Shown here one piece after another: positions 36,881 through 46,444 of a stretch of DNA of 64,000 nucleotides. Positions within the stretch are counted from its first letter, which is position 1. The number at the start of each line of letters is the position of its first letter. Both the position numbers and the translations under genes were made by a program. This DNA is from an uncultured Aquimarina sp. (GTDB taxonomy: Bacteria; Bacteroidota; Bacteroidia; Flavobacteriales; Flavobacteriaceae): contig CANMWA010000007.1 in assembly GCA_947501475.1 (NCBI GenBank), positions 62,001-126,000 on the forward strand, written 5' to 3'. The notes under the pieces are model-generated. The model saw only the letters and a list, made by a program, of their open reading frames with translations. It ran no database searches and had not been told where the DNA came from.

Positions 36881-38002
36881 TTATTTTTTAAACTCTTTCA
36901 TATCCTCAAGAGCACTAATTAGCATATTTACATGGTTAAGGGTACAACTCTCTCCCATAATACCAATTCTCCAAATCTTTCCTGAAAAAGCTCCTAAACC
37001 ACCTCCTACTTCGATATTATAATCATTCAAGAGTTTATTCCTAATCAAAGCTTCATCATTTCCTTCTGGTAGAAACACTGAATTCAAGTTTGGTAAACGA
37101 TATTGTTCTTCGACTAAATATCTAAACCCTAAAGCTTCTAACTTTGTTTTAAGTACTTGATGTACATCTTGATGTCGTTTCCAACGATTTTCTAACCCTT
37201 CTTCTAAAACGATTCGAAGTGATTCTCGTAATGCATAAACTGATGATACAGGAGCCGTATGATGATAAGCACGTTTAGCACCTCCCCAATAATTCTTAAC
37301 CAATGTCAAATCTAAAAACCAGCTTTGTACTTTGGTTTTTCTATTCTCTAATACTTTTATAGCTCTATCAGAAAAACTAACTGGTGATAATCCCGGGGGA
37401 GCACTCAAGTTTTTTTGAGTTCCAGTATATATAGCATCAATACCCCAATCATCAACTCTAAGTTCCATTCCACAATACGAGGTGACTGCATCAACCATTA
37501 ATAAGCCACCAGCATTATGAACCAGATCACTAATTTCTTTAATTGGCTGTAATGCTCCTGTAGATGTTTCTGCATGTACTAATGCTACTAATTTTGGTTT
37601 TGGGCAGATATCTAGAGCTTTTTTCACATCTTCGGTAGACACAACGGTTCCCCATTCTTTTTCAATTTTATGCACTGTAGCTCCACAACGTTCTGCAATA
37701 TCTGCCATTCTGCCTCCAAAAACACCATTAATGCAGATAATAGCTTCATCTCCTGGTTCTAGAAGGTTAACTAAACAGGTTTCCATCCCTGCACTACCAG
37801 GAGCAGATACTACAAAGGTTAAATGGTTTTTTGTCAAAAAAGTATCCTGAACCATCGTTTTAACCTCATCCATAATGGTAACAAACTCTGGGTCAAGGTG
37901 GCCAATTAACGGAGTTGCCATCGCTTTAAGTACTCGTGGGTGTGTATCAGATGGGCCTGGCCCCATCAAAACTCTATTACTTGTGTTTAGTTCATTATAC
38001 AT
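36881..38002 (-). CDS. Class V aminotransferase, alanine-glyoxylate/serine-pyruvate type
   Basis: 373 residues. The family N-terminus GPGPSDTHPRVLKAM is followed by VVSAPGSAGMETCL, VHAETSTGALQP, VDAVTSYCGMEL (the PLP-binding Asp), and TGTQKNLSAPPGLSP with Lys197 as the PLP Schiff-base lysine. It likely transaminates glyoxylate or hydroxypyruvate with alanine or serine in the cytoplasm. The exact amino donor cannot be set from sequence. It is a lone gene. Confidence 0.88.
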   Translation of the reverse strand: MYNELNTSNRVLMGPGPSDTHPRVLKAMATPLIGHLDPEFVTIMDEVKTMVQDTFLTKNHLTFVVSAPGSAGMETCLVNLLEPGDEAIICINGVFGGRMADIAERCGATVHKIEKEWGTVVSTEDVKKALDICPKPKLVALVHAETSTGALQPIKEISDLVHNAGGLLMVDAVTSYCGMELRVDDWGIDAIYTGTQKNLSAPPGLSPVSFSDRAIKVLENRKTKVQSWFLDLTLVKNYWGGAKRAYHHTAPVSSVYALRESLRIVLEEGLENRWKRHQDVHQVLKTKLEALGFRYLVEEQYRLPNLNSVFLPEGNDEALIRNKLLNDYNIEVGGGLGAFSGKIWRIGIMGESCTLNHVNMLISALEDMKEFKK

Positions 38003-38209
38003 AACTAAGTTTTCTTTATTTTCTACTATATCGTTTTCGTAAAATTAGGTAATTTTTAATGCATAAAATCTGATCGAAGAAGCTCTTTTAGTAAAAACCA
38101 GCTTTTATTTATAAATTTCATAATTCGACAAATACCTAGCTTTTATAGATTTCGACATTTTGAAAAATATAGGTGAATTTTTATGAAAAAAAATATTTTT
38201 ATGTAAAAG

Positions 38210-38244
38210 AAAACCTGTCAATAAAAATATATTGACAGGTTTTA
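38210..38244 (-). terminator. Intrinsic terminator of the DUF6503-like lipoprotein gene
   Basis: AAACCTGTCAAT pairs with ATTGACAGGTTT around an eight-base loop. T runs flank both sides; on the minus strand it lies 22 bases past the stop codon. Confidence 0.8.
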
Positions 38245-38265
38245 ATATTGTAAAATATTAATTTA

Positions 38266-39075
38266 TTATAAAGTTGCTTTCTTTTCTGCTATAGATTTTT
38301 TAAATAAAGCTTTAGCAGGTTTTTCTTTACTTACGCTAGCATTTATGAACTTTCTTTCACTTTTAATTTCTCCAACAACTCCGTTTTTATATGCTCTCCA
38401 TTTTAGGGTTTTAGGAAGTAATAATCCATTTACATCATTCCAGTCAGCATATTCAATCAAACTAATTTTTTCACTAGCTTCTTTACTGAAAAAAGTTACT
38501 GTATATCCTAAAAAATTCATTTGTTGTGATGCTTCATCATAATATAAAAAGTAGTTGTCCTTTGGTGAATCTCCTACTCCATCACCATACGAAATTTTAT
38601 ATCCAGGATATGATTTCCCTGCTACTTTAAGGTCTTCAACTTTTTCATAAGAAACCCCTTCATCACCTAAAACAAAAGGCATAGCATAAAAATAAAACAT
38701 CAGGTTATGATAAAAACGTGGATCTCCTTTAAAATAAGTTGAATCCTGTTCTAACCATGCCTCATTACCATCAAAACCTAAGATAAACTTATCGGTCTCT
38801 ATACGGGCATGACGAGTTTTAAGGTCTGTTAAATGCTTTTCGATACCTTCGGGGTTATTTAATTCAAAAATCAGAGTATTCATTTGATCAAAAGCATCGA
38901 TCCCTCCATGAGCTTTAAAAATTGATGCGATATCTTTGGGGAAATCTTTGGATCTGTCAGAAATTATCTCCTCCTTTTCTATCTCAGAAGCTTCATTTTC
39001 TTTCTCTGATTGTATTTCTTGTTTACAAGCCACTACAGTTGTACACACTAATAGTATTATGATTAGTTTTTTCAT
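38266..39075 (-). CDS. Lipoprotein, DUF6503-like
   Basis: 269 residues. The lipobox TVVACKQ gives Cys17, followed by a strongly acidic linker (about 20-45). The mature domain has repeating beta segments (ARIETDKFILGFDGNEAW, YPGYKISYGDG, NYFLYYDEASQQMNFLGY) like LolA/LppX-type half-barrels that carry lipids. I associate the pattern GNEAWLEQDSTYFKGDPRFYHN with DUF6503. A lipid-shuttle role is only a structural guess. Confidence 0.65.
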   Translation of the reverse strand: MKKLIIILLVCTTVVACKQEIQSEKENEASEIEKEEIISDRSKDFPKDIASIFKAHGGIDAFDQMNTLIFELNNPEGIEKHLTDLKTRHARIETDKFILGFDGNEAWLEQDSTYFKGDPRFYHNLMFYFYAMPFVLGDEGVSYEKVEDLKVAGKSYPGYKISYGDGVGDSPKDNYFLYYDEASQQMNFLGYTVTFFSKEASEKISLIEYADWNDVNGLLLPKTLKWRAYKNGVVGEIKSERKFINASVSKEKPAKALFKKSIAEKKATL

Positions 39076-39144
39076 GATAAAATGTTAAGATATGAGTTAA
39101 TTTTAGCAAGAGTAGTCGCATTGCATTCCTGACCTTACAAAAAA

Positions 39145-40455
39145 TTAGGTTTTCTGTTTCTTCTTTTTTGCAGCAGGAAACAATACATTATTAAGTATCA
39201 ATCGATATCCAGGCGAATTAGGATGAAGCTCTAACTCTGTTTTTGGGTCACCCACTCTATGCGTATAATCTTCTGGATCATGACCTCCATAAAATGTAAA
39301 GAAGCCTTTACCTTTGATGCCATGTATATATCTAGCTTCATTATTGGTTTTATTTTCACCAAGCACAAGGACACTAGATTTGATTTCATTAGGATTATAT
39401 GCTGTGGTTTGCCCCATGAATCCTTTTACTAGAGCAGTATGATTTTGACATAGCATTGTAGGGATTGGGTCCCATTTTGCAGAAAAATCCATTAAAGTAA
39501 AATAATCCGTTGTTTTAGAGATCCGACGATTTCTAGTCATATCTATTGATGAAAACTCGTATACATTAGGGCTTCGTTCTAAAGTAAAGTTTTTAAAGGC
39601 AAAAGTTTTATTATAATCGATTTTTGATTGATAGCCTGGCTCACTTGGGTCTCCATCAAACATAGGTTCGCATATATCTACACCTTCTGCTGCTAATGCT
39701 ATTTCAAAACTATCAGTCGCGCTACACATCGCAAACATAAATCCACCACCTACTACATAGTCTCTAATTTTTAAAGCAACTGCTAATTTTTCTTGTGAAA
39801 CTTTAGAATACCCTACACTTTTGGCTAATTTTTCTGCAGCGGCTTTTTCTTTAATATACCAAGGTGCTGCTCTATACGAGGCATAAAATTTACCATATTG
39901 TCCTGTAAAATCTTCATGATGTAGATGTAACCAATCATATAAAATGAGATTATCTTCTAAAACTTCTTGATCATAAATCGTTTCATAAGGAATCTCAGCA
40001 AAAGTTAACACCATCGTAACGGCATCATCCCAAGGTTGATTTCCTTTTGGAGAATATACTGCAATTTTTGGAGCCTTCTCTAAAATAACAGCTTCCATGT
40101 TTTGAGAAGGGCTGCTTATTTCTTCGAGAATTTCTTCGGTTTGAGCATCACTTACTACTTCATAGGTAACTCCACGAATAGTACATTCTTTCCGAATAGC
40201 ATCTGTATCTGGTAAAAGAAATGAACCTCCTCTATAGTTTAGCAACCATTTTACTTTAAGATCTTTACTTAATGTCCAATAGGTAATCCCATAGGCCTTT
40301 AAATGATTTTGTTGACCATCTGCATCCATGGGTATCAATACATATGAAGCATAAGCATTGAAACTAAACAAAAAAACAATACCATAAAATAAAGAAAACT
40401 TTATACTATTGTTTAAAAAAGATTGTATTTTAAAAAGGTACTTCATCATCATCAC
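39145..40455 (-). CDS. Exported protein commonly mislabelled asparagine synthetase B
   Basis: 436 residues. The N-terminus has a signal-like hydrophobic stretch ending at NAYAS (about 37). The mature part contains IPMDADGQQNHLKAYGITYW, the glutamine-amidotransferase-like YVVGGGFMFAMCSATDSF (about 233-250), and FYGGHDPEDYTHR near the end. There is no N-terminal Cys nucleophile nor PP-loop ATPase motif, so it cannot be an AsnB. The central GGGFMFAMCSAT resembles a class I amidotransferase nucleophile elbow, as in the ThuA-like/DUF4159 groups. The start codon lies inside the end of dnaB (26-base overlap). Confidence 0.75.
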   Translation of the reverse strand: MMMMKYLFKIQSFLNNSIKFSLFYGIVFLFSFNAYASYVLIPMDADGQQNHLKAYGITYWTLSKDLKVKWLLNYRGGSFLLPDTDAIRKECTIRGVTYEVVSDAQTEEILEEISSPSQNMEAVILEKAPKIAVYSPKGNQPWDDAVTMVLTFAEIPYETIYDQEVLEDNLILYDWLHLHHEDFTGQYGKFYASYRAAPWYIKEKAAAEKLAKSVGYSKVSQEKLAVALKIRDYVVGGGFMFAMCSATDSFEIALAAEGVDICEPMFDGDPSEPGYQSKIDYNKTFAFKNFTLERSPNVYEFSSIDMTRNRRISKTTDYFTLMDFSAKWDPIPTMLCQNHTALVKGFMGQTTAYNPNEIKSSVLVLGENKTNNEARYIHGIKGKGFFTFYGGHDPEDYTHRVGDPKTELELHPNSPGYRLILNNVLFPAAKKKKQKT

Positions 40456-41971
40456 TAGAGTCGTTTATGCTACTCCCAAAAGCTTCATCCGCACTAGGAA
40501 GATGGCCAGTGTTGAAAGGTTCTTCATCACCATCATTCATTTTTGAATGAAATTCGAAAGGAGTACTAAAATCATCTAAGTTATCAAATTTACCTAAGTG
40601 ACCAATAAATTTTAACCTAATATTGTCTAAGCCTCCATTACGATGCTTGGCAACAATAAATTCTCCTTGTCCTTGAGTTGGCGATCTTTCTTCATCGTCC
40701 CACTCATCAATTTTATAATATTCTGGTCTATAGATAAATGATACAATATCAGCATCTTGTTCAATGGCTCCAGATTCACGAAGGTCACTAAGTAGGGGCC
40801 TTTTACTACCTCCACGTGTTTCAACAGCACGTGATAATTGTGATAATGCAATAACAGGAACACTTAATTCTTTTGCCAGTGCCTTCAGGTTACGCGAGAT
40901 CGTAGATATTTCCTGTTCACGATTTCCATTTTTACCAGTCCCCCCTGCGGTCATTAATTGCAAGTAATCAATAACAATCATTTTAATCCCATGTTGAGAA
41001 GCAAGACGTCTTGCTTTTGCTCTAAGGTCAAAAATCGATAATGAAGGTGTATCGTCTATAAATAAGGGTGCCTTTTCAAGATCCTTTACTTTCACGTTTA
41101 GTTGTTCCCATTCGTGTTTTTCTAACTTACCAGTTCGCAGTTTTTCCGAAGAAAGCCCAGTTTCAGAAGAAATTAAACGTGTAATTAACTGTACTGATGA
41201 CATCTCTAATGAGAAGAAAGCTACAGGAATATTTTGCCCAACAGACATATTTCTCGCCATAGAAAGTGTTAACGCTGTTTTTCCCATACCCGGACGGGCA
41301 GCCACAATGATCAAATCACTTGGCTGCCAACCCGAAGTAAGTTTATCTAGTTTATCAAAACCAGATGGGATTCCACTTAAACCCTCTTTGTTTGAGATTT
41401 CTTGTATCTTCTTTTTTGCTTGTATTACTAAGTTTTGAGCTGTTTCTGTTGATCTTTTGATATTTCCTTGCGTAACTTCATATAATCTAGACTCTGCCAT
41501 ATCCAGAAGATCAAAAACATCTGTAGTTTCGTCATATGATTCTTCAATAATCTCATTTGATATTTTGATCAAACTACGTTGAATATATTTTTGAAGAATA
41601 ATACGAGCATGAAACTCAATATGAGCAGAAGAAGCTACTTTTTGGGTTAATTGTATCAAATAGTAGTCACCACCTGCTAATTCTAGTCTAGAATCCTTCT
41701 TAAGCTGGCTAGAAACCGTTAATAAGTCTATTGGCTCAGAGTTTTCAAAGAGTTTATAGATCGCCTCAAAGATGTATTGATGTGCTTCTCGATAAAAAAC
41801 ATCAGGGTTTAGAATATCAATAATTTCGTCTACCCCTTTTTTATCAATCATCATCGCCCCAAGCACAACTTCCTCTAAATCAACTGCTTGAGGAGGTATT
41901 TTTCCTTTCTCCAGCGATATTACGTTCCCCCGACCGTAATTTATTTGCTGAACTTGCTGTACTTTTTCCAT
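40430..41971 (-). CDS. dnaB: Replicative DNA helicase DnaB
   Basis: 513 residues. The N-terminal helical domain (about 28-135: PPQAVDLEEVVLGAM) is followed by a linker helix, then the RecA-like motor. Walker A is ARPGMGKTA (225-233), Walker B MIVIDYLQLM, and H4 KHRNGGLDNIRLKF. There is no intein. The C-terminus is acidic (SSDDDEVPF). It unwinds DNA at the replication fork. Its likely loader homologue is the DUF721 protein at 16354-16650. Confidence 0.97.
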   Translation of the reverse strand: MEKVQQVQQINYGRGNVISLEKGKIPPQAVDLEEVVLGAMMIDKKGVDEIIDILNPDVFYREAHQYIFEAIYKLFENSEPIDLLTVSSQLKKDSRLELAGGDYYLIQLTQKVASSAHIEFHARIILQKYIQRSLIKISNEIIEESYDETTDVFDLLDMAESRLYEVTQGNIKRSTETAQNLVIQAKKKIQEISNKEGLSGIPSGFDKLDKLTSGWQPSDLIIVAARPGMGKTALTLSMARNMSVGQNIPVAFFSLEMSSVQLITRLISSETGLSSEKLRTGKLEKHEWEQLNVKVKDLEKAPLFIDDTPSLSIFDLRAKARRLASQHGIKMIVIDYLQLMTAGGTGKNGNREQEISTISRNLKALAKELSVPVIALSQLSRAVETRGGSKRPLLSDLRESGAIEQDADIVSFIYRPEYYKIDEWDDEERSPTQGQGEFIVAKHRNGGLDNIRLKFIGHLGKFDNLDDFSTPFEFHSKMNDGDEEPFNTGHLPSADEAFGSSINDSSDDDEVPF

Positions 41972-42086
41972 GACTACGAATGTAAAAAAATTGTAAAGAG
42001 ATGTACCTACTTATAAAGATACGAATGTTCACCGGTCTTCAACAATTGAACTGTTAATAAGTTTATTTTTTTGTTAACAAGCATAA

Positions 42087-42116
42087 AAAAATCTGAAGTA
42101 TGAAACTTCAGATTTA
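42087..42116 (-). terminator. Intrinsic terminator of accA
   Basis: AAATCTGAAGT-ATGAA-ACTTCAGATTT, a perfect 11-base stem with a T run on the minus strand, 24 bases beyond the accA stop. Confidence 0.9.
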
Positions 42117-42139
42117 GGTAATAAGTGGTTTTTTAGGGG

Positions 42140-43093
42140 TTACCCTTTAAAGACTCCCATATTGGCATATTTGTCCATACGTTTTTCGACCAATTCTTCT
42201 GGTGATAAGTTTTTAAATTCTTCATATGATAAAGAAATTCTATCTCGCACAGTTTTAAATATTTTTTCTCGGTCACTATGAGCACCTCCTAATGGTTCTT
42301 TCACGATTTCATCAATAAGCTTTTGCTTTTTCATATCTATAGCAGTAAGCTTCAACGCCTCAGCTGCTTGTTCTTTAAACTCCCAACTACGCCATAAAAT
42401 AGAAGAACATGATTCTGGCGAAATCACAGAGTACCATGTATTTTCGAGCATTAGAACTTTATCTCCTACTCCTATACCTAATGCTCCACCACTAGCGCCT
42501 TCACCTATAATCACTACAATAATAGGCACCTTTAGTCGTGTCATTTCTAAAATATTGCGGGCAATCGCTTCTCCTTGTCCTCTTTCTTCCGCTTCTAATC
42601 CTGGATATGCGCCTGGGGTATCAACAAAACAAACTACAGGAACATTAAATTTCTCTGCGCTTTTCATTAATCGTAAGGCTTTACGATATCCTTCAGGGTT
42701 TGCCATACCAAAATTACGATACTGCCTGGTTTTGGTATTATAACCTTTTTGTTGACCAACAAACATATAGCTTTGATCACCTATCTTACCAAGACCACCA
42801 ATCATTGCTTTATCATCTTTAACATTACGATCACCGTGTAATTCTAAAAATGATTCACCACAAATTGCATCAATATAATCTAATGTATAGGGTCTTGATG
42901 GATGCCTTGACAACTGTACTCGTTGCCAAGGTGTAAGATTTTTATATATATCTCTTTTGGTTTCTTTCAGTTTTTTTTCGATCTGCTTGCAAGTATCTGT
43001 TACATCTACTTCACTTTCTTCGCCAATAGCGCAAGCTTTTTCAAACTGTTCTTCAAGCTCTTTTATAGGGAGTTCAAATTCTAAATATTCCAT
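42140..43093 (-). CDS. accA: Acetyl-CoA carboxylase carboxyltransferase subunit alpha
   Basis: 317 residues, as expected. It has FELPIKELE at the N-terminus, then [36 protein letters not shown] and [16 protein letters not shown], which form the carboxybiotin and acetyl-CoA site with AccD. It transfers CO2 from biotin to acetyl-CoA to give malonyl-CoA for fatty acid synthesis. accD is not in the window. A minus-strand -7 box TATATTTG (43132-43139) would give a leader of about 34 bases and make it independent of the upstream permease genes. Confidence 0.96.
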   Translation of the reverse strand: MEYLEFELPIKELEEQFEKACAIGEESEVDVTDTCKQIEKKLKETKRDIYKNLTPWQRVQLSRHPSRPYTLDYIDAICGESFLELHGDRNVKDDKAMIGGLGKIGDQSYMFVGQQKGYNTKTRQYRNFGMANPEGYRKALRLMKSAEKFNVPVVCFVDTPGAYPGLEAEERGQGEAIARNILEMTRLKVPIIVVIIGEGASGGALGIGVGDKVLMLENTWYSVISPESCSSILWRSWEFKEQAAEALKLTAIDMKKQKLIDEIVKEPLGGAHSDREKIFKTVRDRISLSYEEFKNLSPEELVEKRMDKYANMGVFKG

Positions 43094-43145
43094 AACTAAG
43101 AATATAATTTATGTTAACTAGGGTTAGCTGACAAATATAAAAACT

Positions 43146-44078
43146 TTACTTCGTAATATTACCTAAAGTTGATACCCTTTTTCTTTTTTTAGCATTTTTG
43201 AATATTCCATTCAATATTACAGTACCCATAATAATCAATGCGCCATAATAAAATTGCGGGTTCATCTTTTCGGATTCTCCAAAAATTAAATAGGCAAGCA
43301 ATATCCCATACACAGGCTCTAGATTAACCGTCAACATTACTGTATATGGACTTAAGTACTTCATTACCTGCACAGAACCTATAAATGCATATGCTGTACA
43401 TACTGATGCTAATAGCAACATATATATCCAATCTGAAGTTGATAGTTGAAAAAATGCTATTGTAAATCCATCAGTTTCATGACCAAAAAGAGTTAAAAAA
43501 AGTAAATACACAGAAATAATCCCTACCCCACTTAATAATTCATAAAAAGAAATCATAGAAGGATTGTATTGTTGAGCAATTTTTCCATTAATAATTGAAA
43601 AAACCGAGGATAGTAATGCAGAACATAATGCATAAATAATTCCTGTTATATACTCTCCTTCTACTTTAAAAATTATATATAGTCCTATAATTATTAACAA
43701 CCCAAAAAGTACTTCATACCATATTATTTTTCTCTTATAAAATATTGGTTCTAGAATTGATGTAAAAAAAGCACCTGTAGATAACATTGCTAAGGTAATA
43801 GAGACATTAGAAACCTTAATTGCTGCAAAAAAAGTAATCCAATGTAGGGCGATAATAACACCTGCAAGAAATAGTGTGAAAAATAATTTTCTTGATATTA
43901 CTAATGATATTTTTTTTAAATAAATGTAAATGTAAATAAACCCAGATGCCAACAACATTCTATACCAGACTAATGGTAATGCTTCGATAGCTATAAGCTC
44001 TCCTAAAACAGCAGTAAAACCCCAGATAAATACGATAAAATGTAAATGCAGGTAATTTTGAAGTTTAACGTTTGGCAT
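43146..44078 (-). CDS. DMT superfamily permease (EamA family)
   Basis: 310 residues with ten predicted TM helices arranged as two five-helix EamA repeats (first about 8-140, second about 150-295). The repeat signature can be seen in LHWITFFAAIKVSNVSIT and the matching second-half stretch LSPYTVMLTVNLEPVYG. It is probably an exporter of metabolites or amino acids; the substrate is not predictable. The start overlaps the LptF/G gene by 14 bases, so it belongs to the tgt operon. Confidence 0.88.
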   Translation of the reverse strand: MPNVKLQNYLHLHFIVFIWGFTAVLGELIAIEALPLVWYRMLLASGFIYIYIYLKKISLVISRKLFFTLFLAGVIIALHWITFFAAIKVSNVSITLAMLSTGAFFTSILEPIFYKRKIIWYEVLFGLLIIIGLYIIFKVEGEYITGIIYALCSALLSSVFSIINGKIAQQYNPSMISFYELLSGVGIISVYLLFLTLFGHETDGFTIAFFQLSTSDWIYMLLLASVCTAYAFIGSVQVMKYLSPYTVMLTVNLEPVYGILLAYLIFGESEKMNPQFYYGALIIMGTVILNGIFKNAKKRKRVSTLGNITK

Positions 44079-45135
44079 TATATAGAAGATAAATAGCTAA
44101 GATACCAAAGGATATATTAGGGAACCATACTGCTACTAAGGGTGAAAAATCCGACTGCTTGGCTAATGTACCCAATACTTTGTCAAAAAATATAAAAACA
44201 AACGCCAAGGATATTCCTACCGCTAAGTTAACTCCCATACCTCCTCGTCTTTTCATAGACGATACTGCTACACCTATAATGGTAAGAATAAATGCTGATA
44301 TAGGTAAACTCCATCTCTTATATGCAACTACCTTATATCGATTTATATCTGAAGAACCTCTCTTACTTTCTTTTTCTATAAATTCACTCAACTCTGTATA
44401 GTTAAGTGTTTCAGCAACATACGTAACTGGAGTAAACTCATCAATATTGAATGGTAGTACTGTATCTTTTTTTACTGCTTTTTCTATAATATCTTTATCA
44501 GACAATATTATACGTTTCACAAAATCTTTTAATTCATAAATACTATCCTTGAAAGTAATTTTCCTGGCAGAAATCTTTGTATCAAGTTTATTACCATTAA
44601 AATATTCTAATGTAAAATTGGTTGCAGATTTTTCTATAGGCTTAAAATTATTTGCATATAAATAAATACTATCGTTTACTTGTCTATATACATTCTTTGT
44701 CTCTTGTACTTTTCTGCCTTTTTTGAGGTATGAATATTTAAACTCATTAAACCCCTGACTTGCTTTTGGAGCTAAAAATAATCCCATAGCTAATGCAGCG
44801 ATACAAATAATCACCGCACCTATCATATAAGGTCTTAAAAATCGCCAAAAAGAAACACCAGAACTTAAAAAGGCAATAATCTCGGTTTTATTAGCCAGTT
44901 TTGAAGTAAACCAAATTACGGATAGAAATACAAAAAGAGGAAACAATAAATTGGCAAAATAAACAGTAAAATCAAGATAATAAGCCATAACTGCACTCAC
45001 AGGAACTTTATGCTCTAGCATATTGTCTATTTTTTCAGAAAGATCAACGATTATCCCAATAGGAATAAAAAGCATAATCATTGTGAAAAACGTGCCCAAA
45101 TATCTTTTAAGTATGTACCAATCAAGTATTTTCAA
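44065..45135 (-). CDS. LptF/LptG family permease (YjgP/YjgQ)
   Basis: 356 residues. Three TM helices (about 12-35, 55-75 and 95-120) precede a periplasmic beta-jellyroll (about 130-265), then three more TMs (about 275-350). It begins LDWYILKRYLGTFF, the typical LptG-like start. Such proteins form the inner membrane LPS export complex with LptB. Bacteroidota commonly encode the two subunits apart, so whether this is LptF or LptG cannot be decided. It starts 1 base after the tgt stop. Confidence 0.87.
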   Translation of the reverse strand: MKILDWYILKRYLGTFFTMIMLFIPIGIIVDLSEKIDNMLEHKVPVSAVMAYYLDFTVYFANLLFPLFVFLSVIWFTSKLANKTEIIAFLSSGVSFWRFLRPYMIGAVIICIAALAMGLFLAPKASQGFNEFKYSYLKKGRKVQETKNVYRQVNDSIYLYANNFKPIEKSATNFTLEYFNGNKLDTKISARKITFKDSIYELKDFVKRIILSDKDIIEKAVKKDTVLPFNIDEFTPVTYVAETLNYTELSEFIEKESKRGSSDINRYKVVAYKRWSLPISAFILTIIGVAVSSMKRRGGMGVNLAVGISLAFVFIFFDKVLGTLAKQSDFSPLVAVWFPNISFGILAIYLLYNAKR

Positions 45136-45136
45136 T

Positions 45137-46267
45137 CTATAACCTTTTATCCATTTGTTTAACCATCATGTTTTTCCAGGAATAAAAATCCCCTGCTAAG
45201 ATATGTTTTCTTGCTTCTCTAACCAACCATAAATAAAAACCTAGATTATGTATTGTAGCTATCTGTTTCCCTAATAATTCATTTACAGAAAAAAGGTGTT
45301 TCAAATATGCTTTAGAGTATTCTGTATCTACAAAAGTAATCCCCATCTCATCAATCGGCGAAAAATCATCTTCCCATTTTTTATTTTTCATGTTAATAGT
45401 ACCGTGTGCCGTAAATAACATCCCGTTACGTGCATTACGTGTTGGCATCACACAATCAAACATATCTACTCCTAACGCTATATTTTCTAATATATTAATA
45501 GGTGTACCCACTCCCATCAAATATCTTGGTTTATCTTCGGGCAAAATATCTGTAACAACTTCTGTCATTGCGTACATTTCTTCTGCAGGTTCGCCAACAG
45601 ATAATCCTCCAATAGCATTTCCTAAAGCTCCTGCATTAGCAATATATTCTGCAGATTGCATTCTTAAATCTTTATAGGTGCTTCCTTGTACAATTGGAAA
45701 AAATGTTTGATCATACCCATATTTAACCGGTATTTTTTCTAAATGTTGCATACATCTATCTAACCACCTATGTGTCATATGCATACTACGCTTAGCATAG
45801 TTATAATCACAAGGATACGGAGTACATTCATCAAATGCCATAATGATATCTGCACCTATTGTACGCTGAATCTCCATTACATTTTCTGGAGTGAACACAT
45901 GGTACGAACCATCGATATGTGATTTAAACTTTACTCCTTCTTCTTTAATTTTACGATTAGCAGATAGAGAATATACTTGATAACCACCACTATCTGTAAG
46001 AATGTTTCGATCCCAATTCATGAATTTATGTAGTCCTCCTGCTTTCTCTAAAATTGGTGTTTTTGGCCTTAGATACAGATGATATGTGTTTCCTAATATA
46101 ACATCAGGATTTATATCATTCTTTAATTCTCTTTGATGTACTCCTTTTACGGTTGCCACAGTTCCTACAGGCATAAAAATCGGAGTTTCAATCACACCGT
46201 GATCTGTGGTTATTTTTCCAGCTCTCGCTTTACTTTGAGGGTCCTTGGACAAAAGGTCAAATTGCAT
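45137..46267 (-). CDS. tgt: tRNA-guanine transglycosylase, zinc-site cysteines missing
   Basis: 376 residues from the ATG at 46267. A longer frame reaches a TTG at 46303, but that lies upstream of the -7 box. The active site is intact: Asp92 in TDSGGYQVYS, GGLSVGE (220-226), and nucleophile Asp271 in MFDCVMPTRNARNG. It swaps guanine 34 for preQ1 in tRNAs with a GUN anticodon (queuosine pathway). The usual CxCxxC zinc cluster is absent: aligned positions are Gly309, Thr311 and Asp314, while His340 remains. It heads the operon tgt-lptF/G-EamA. Confidence 0.93.
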   Translation of the reverse strand: MQFDLLSKDPQSKARAGKITTDHGVIETPIFMPVGTVATVKGVHQRELKNDINPDVILGNTYHLYLRPKTPILEKAGGLHKFMNWDRNILTDSGGYQVYSLSANRKIKEEGVKFKSHIDGSYHVFTPENVMEIQRTIGADIIMAFDECTPYPCDYNYAKRSMHMTHRWLDRCMQHLEKIPVKYGYDQTFFPIVQGSTYKDLRMQSAEYIANAGALGNAIGGLSVGEPAEEMYAMTEVVTDILPEDKPRYLMGVGTPINILENIALGVDMFDCVMPTRNARNGMLFTAHGTINMKNKKWEDDFSPIDEMGITFVDTEYSKAYLKHLFSVNELLGKQIATIHNLGFYLWLVREARKHILAGDFYSWKNMMVKQMDKRL

Positions 46268-46287
46268 ATTTTCTGTTTGATAGAGCG

Positions 46288-46295
46288 CAAAGATA
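46288..46295 (-). promoter_or_regulatory. -7 promoter element of tgt
   Basis: On the minus strand TATCTTTG, full match to TAnnTTTG. No clear -33 TTTG at 19 bases. It sits 21 bases before the ATG at 46267 and supports that start. Confidence 0.5.
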
Positions 46296-46381
46296 GCTAA
46301 CAAAAATCACAATGATGAATTTAGGTTTTCGAAAACTTTTCGTTATTAACATTAGTTTCTTGATTAAAAGCTACCTATACA

Positions 46382-46413
46382 TTTTGTCACCGTATACAAA
46401 ACCTGTATTTTTG
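46382..46413 (+). promoter_or_regulatory. Housekeeping promoter of the split transketolase operon
   Basis: TTTTG (46382-46386), 19 bases, TATTTTTG (46406-46413): exact Bacteroidota consensus in both boxes and spacing. The leader is about 26 bases. Confidence 0.85.
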
Positions 46414-46444
46414 GGCCTTCATTATTAAGATAACACCCACTGTA

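Noticed and set aside
46268..46303. Longer Tgt start at a TTG
   Set aside because: The -7 box lies inside it, and the family N-terminus begins at MQFDLL.
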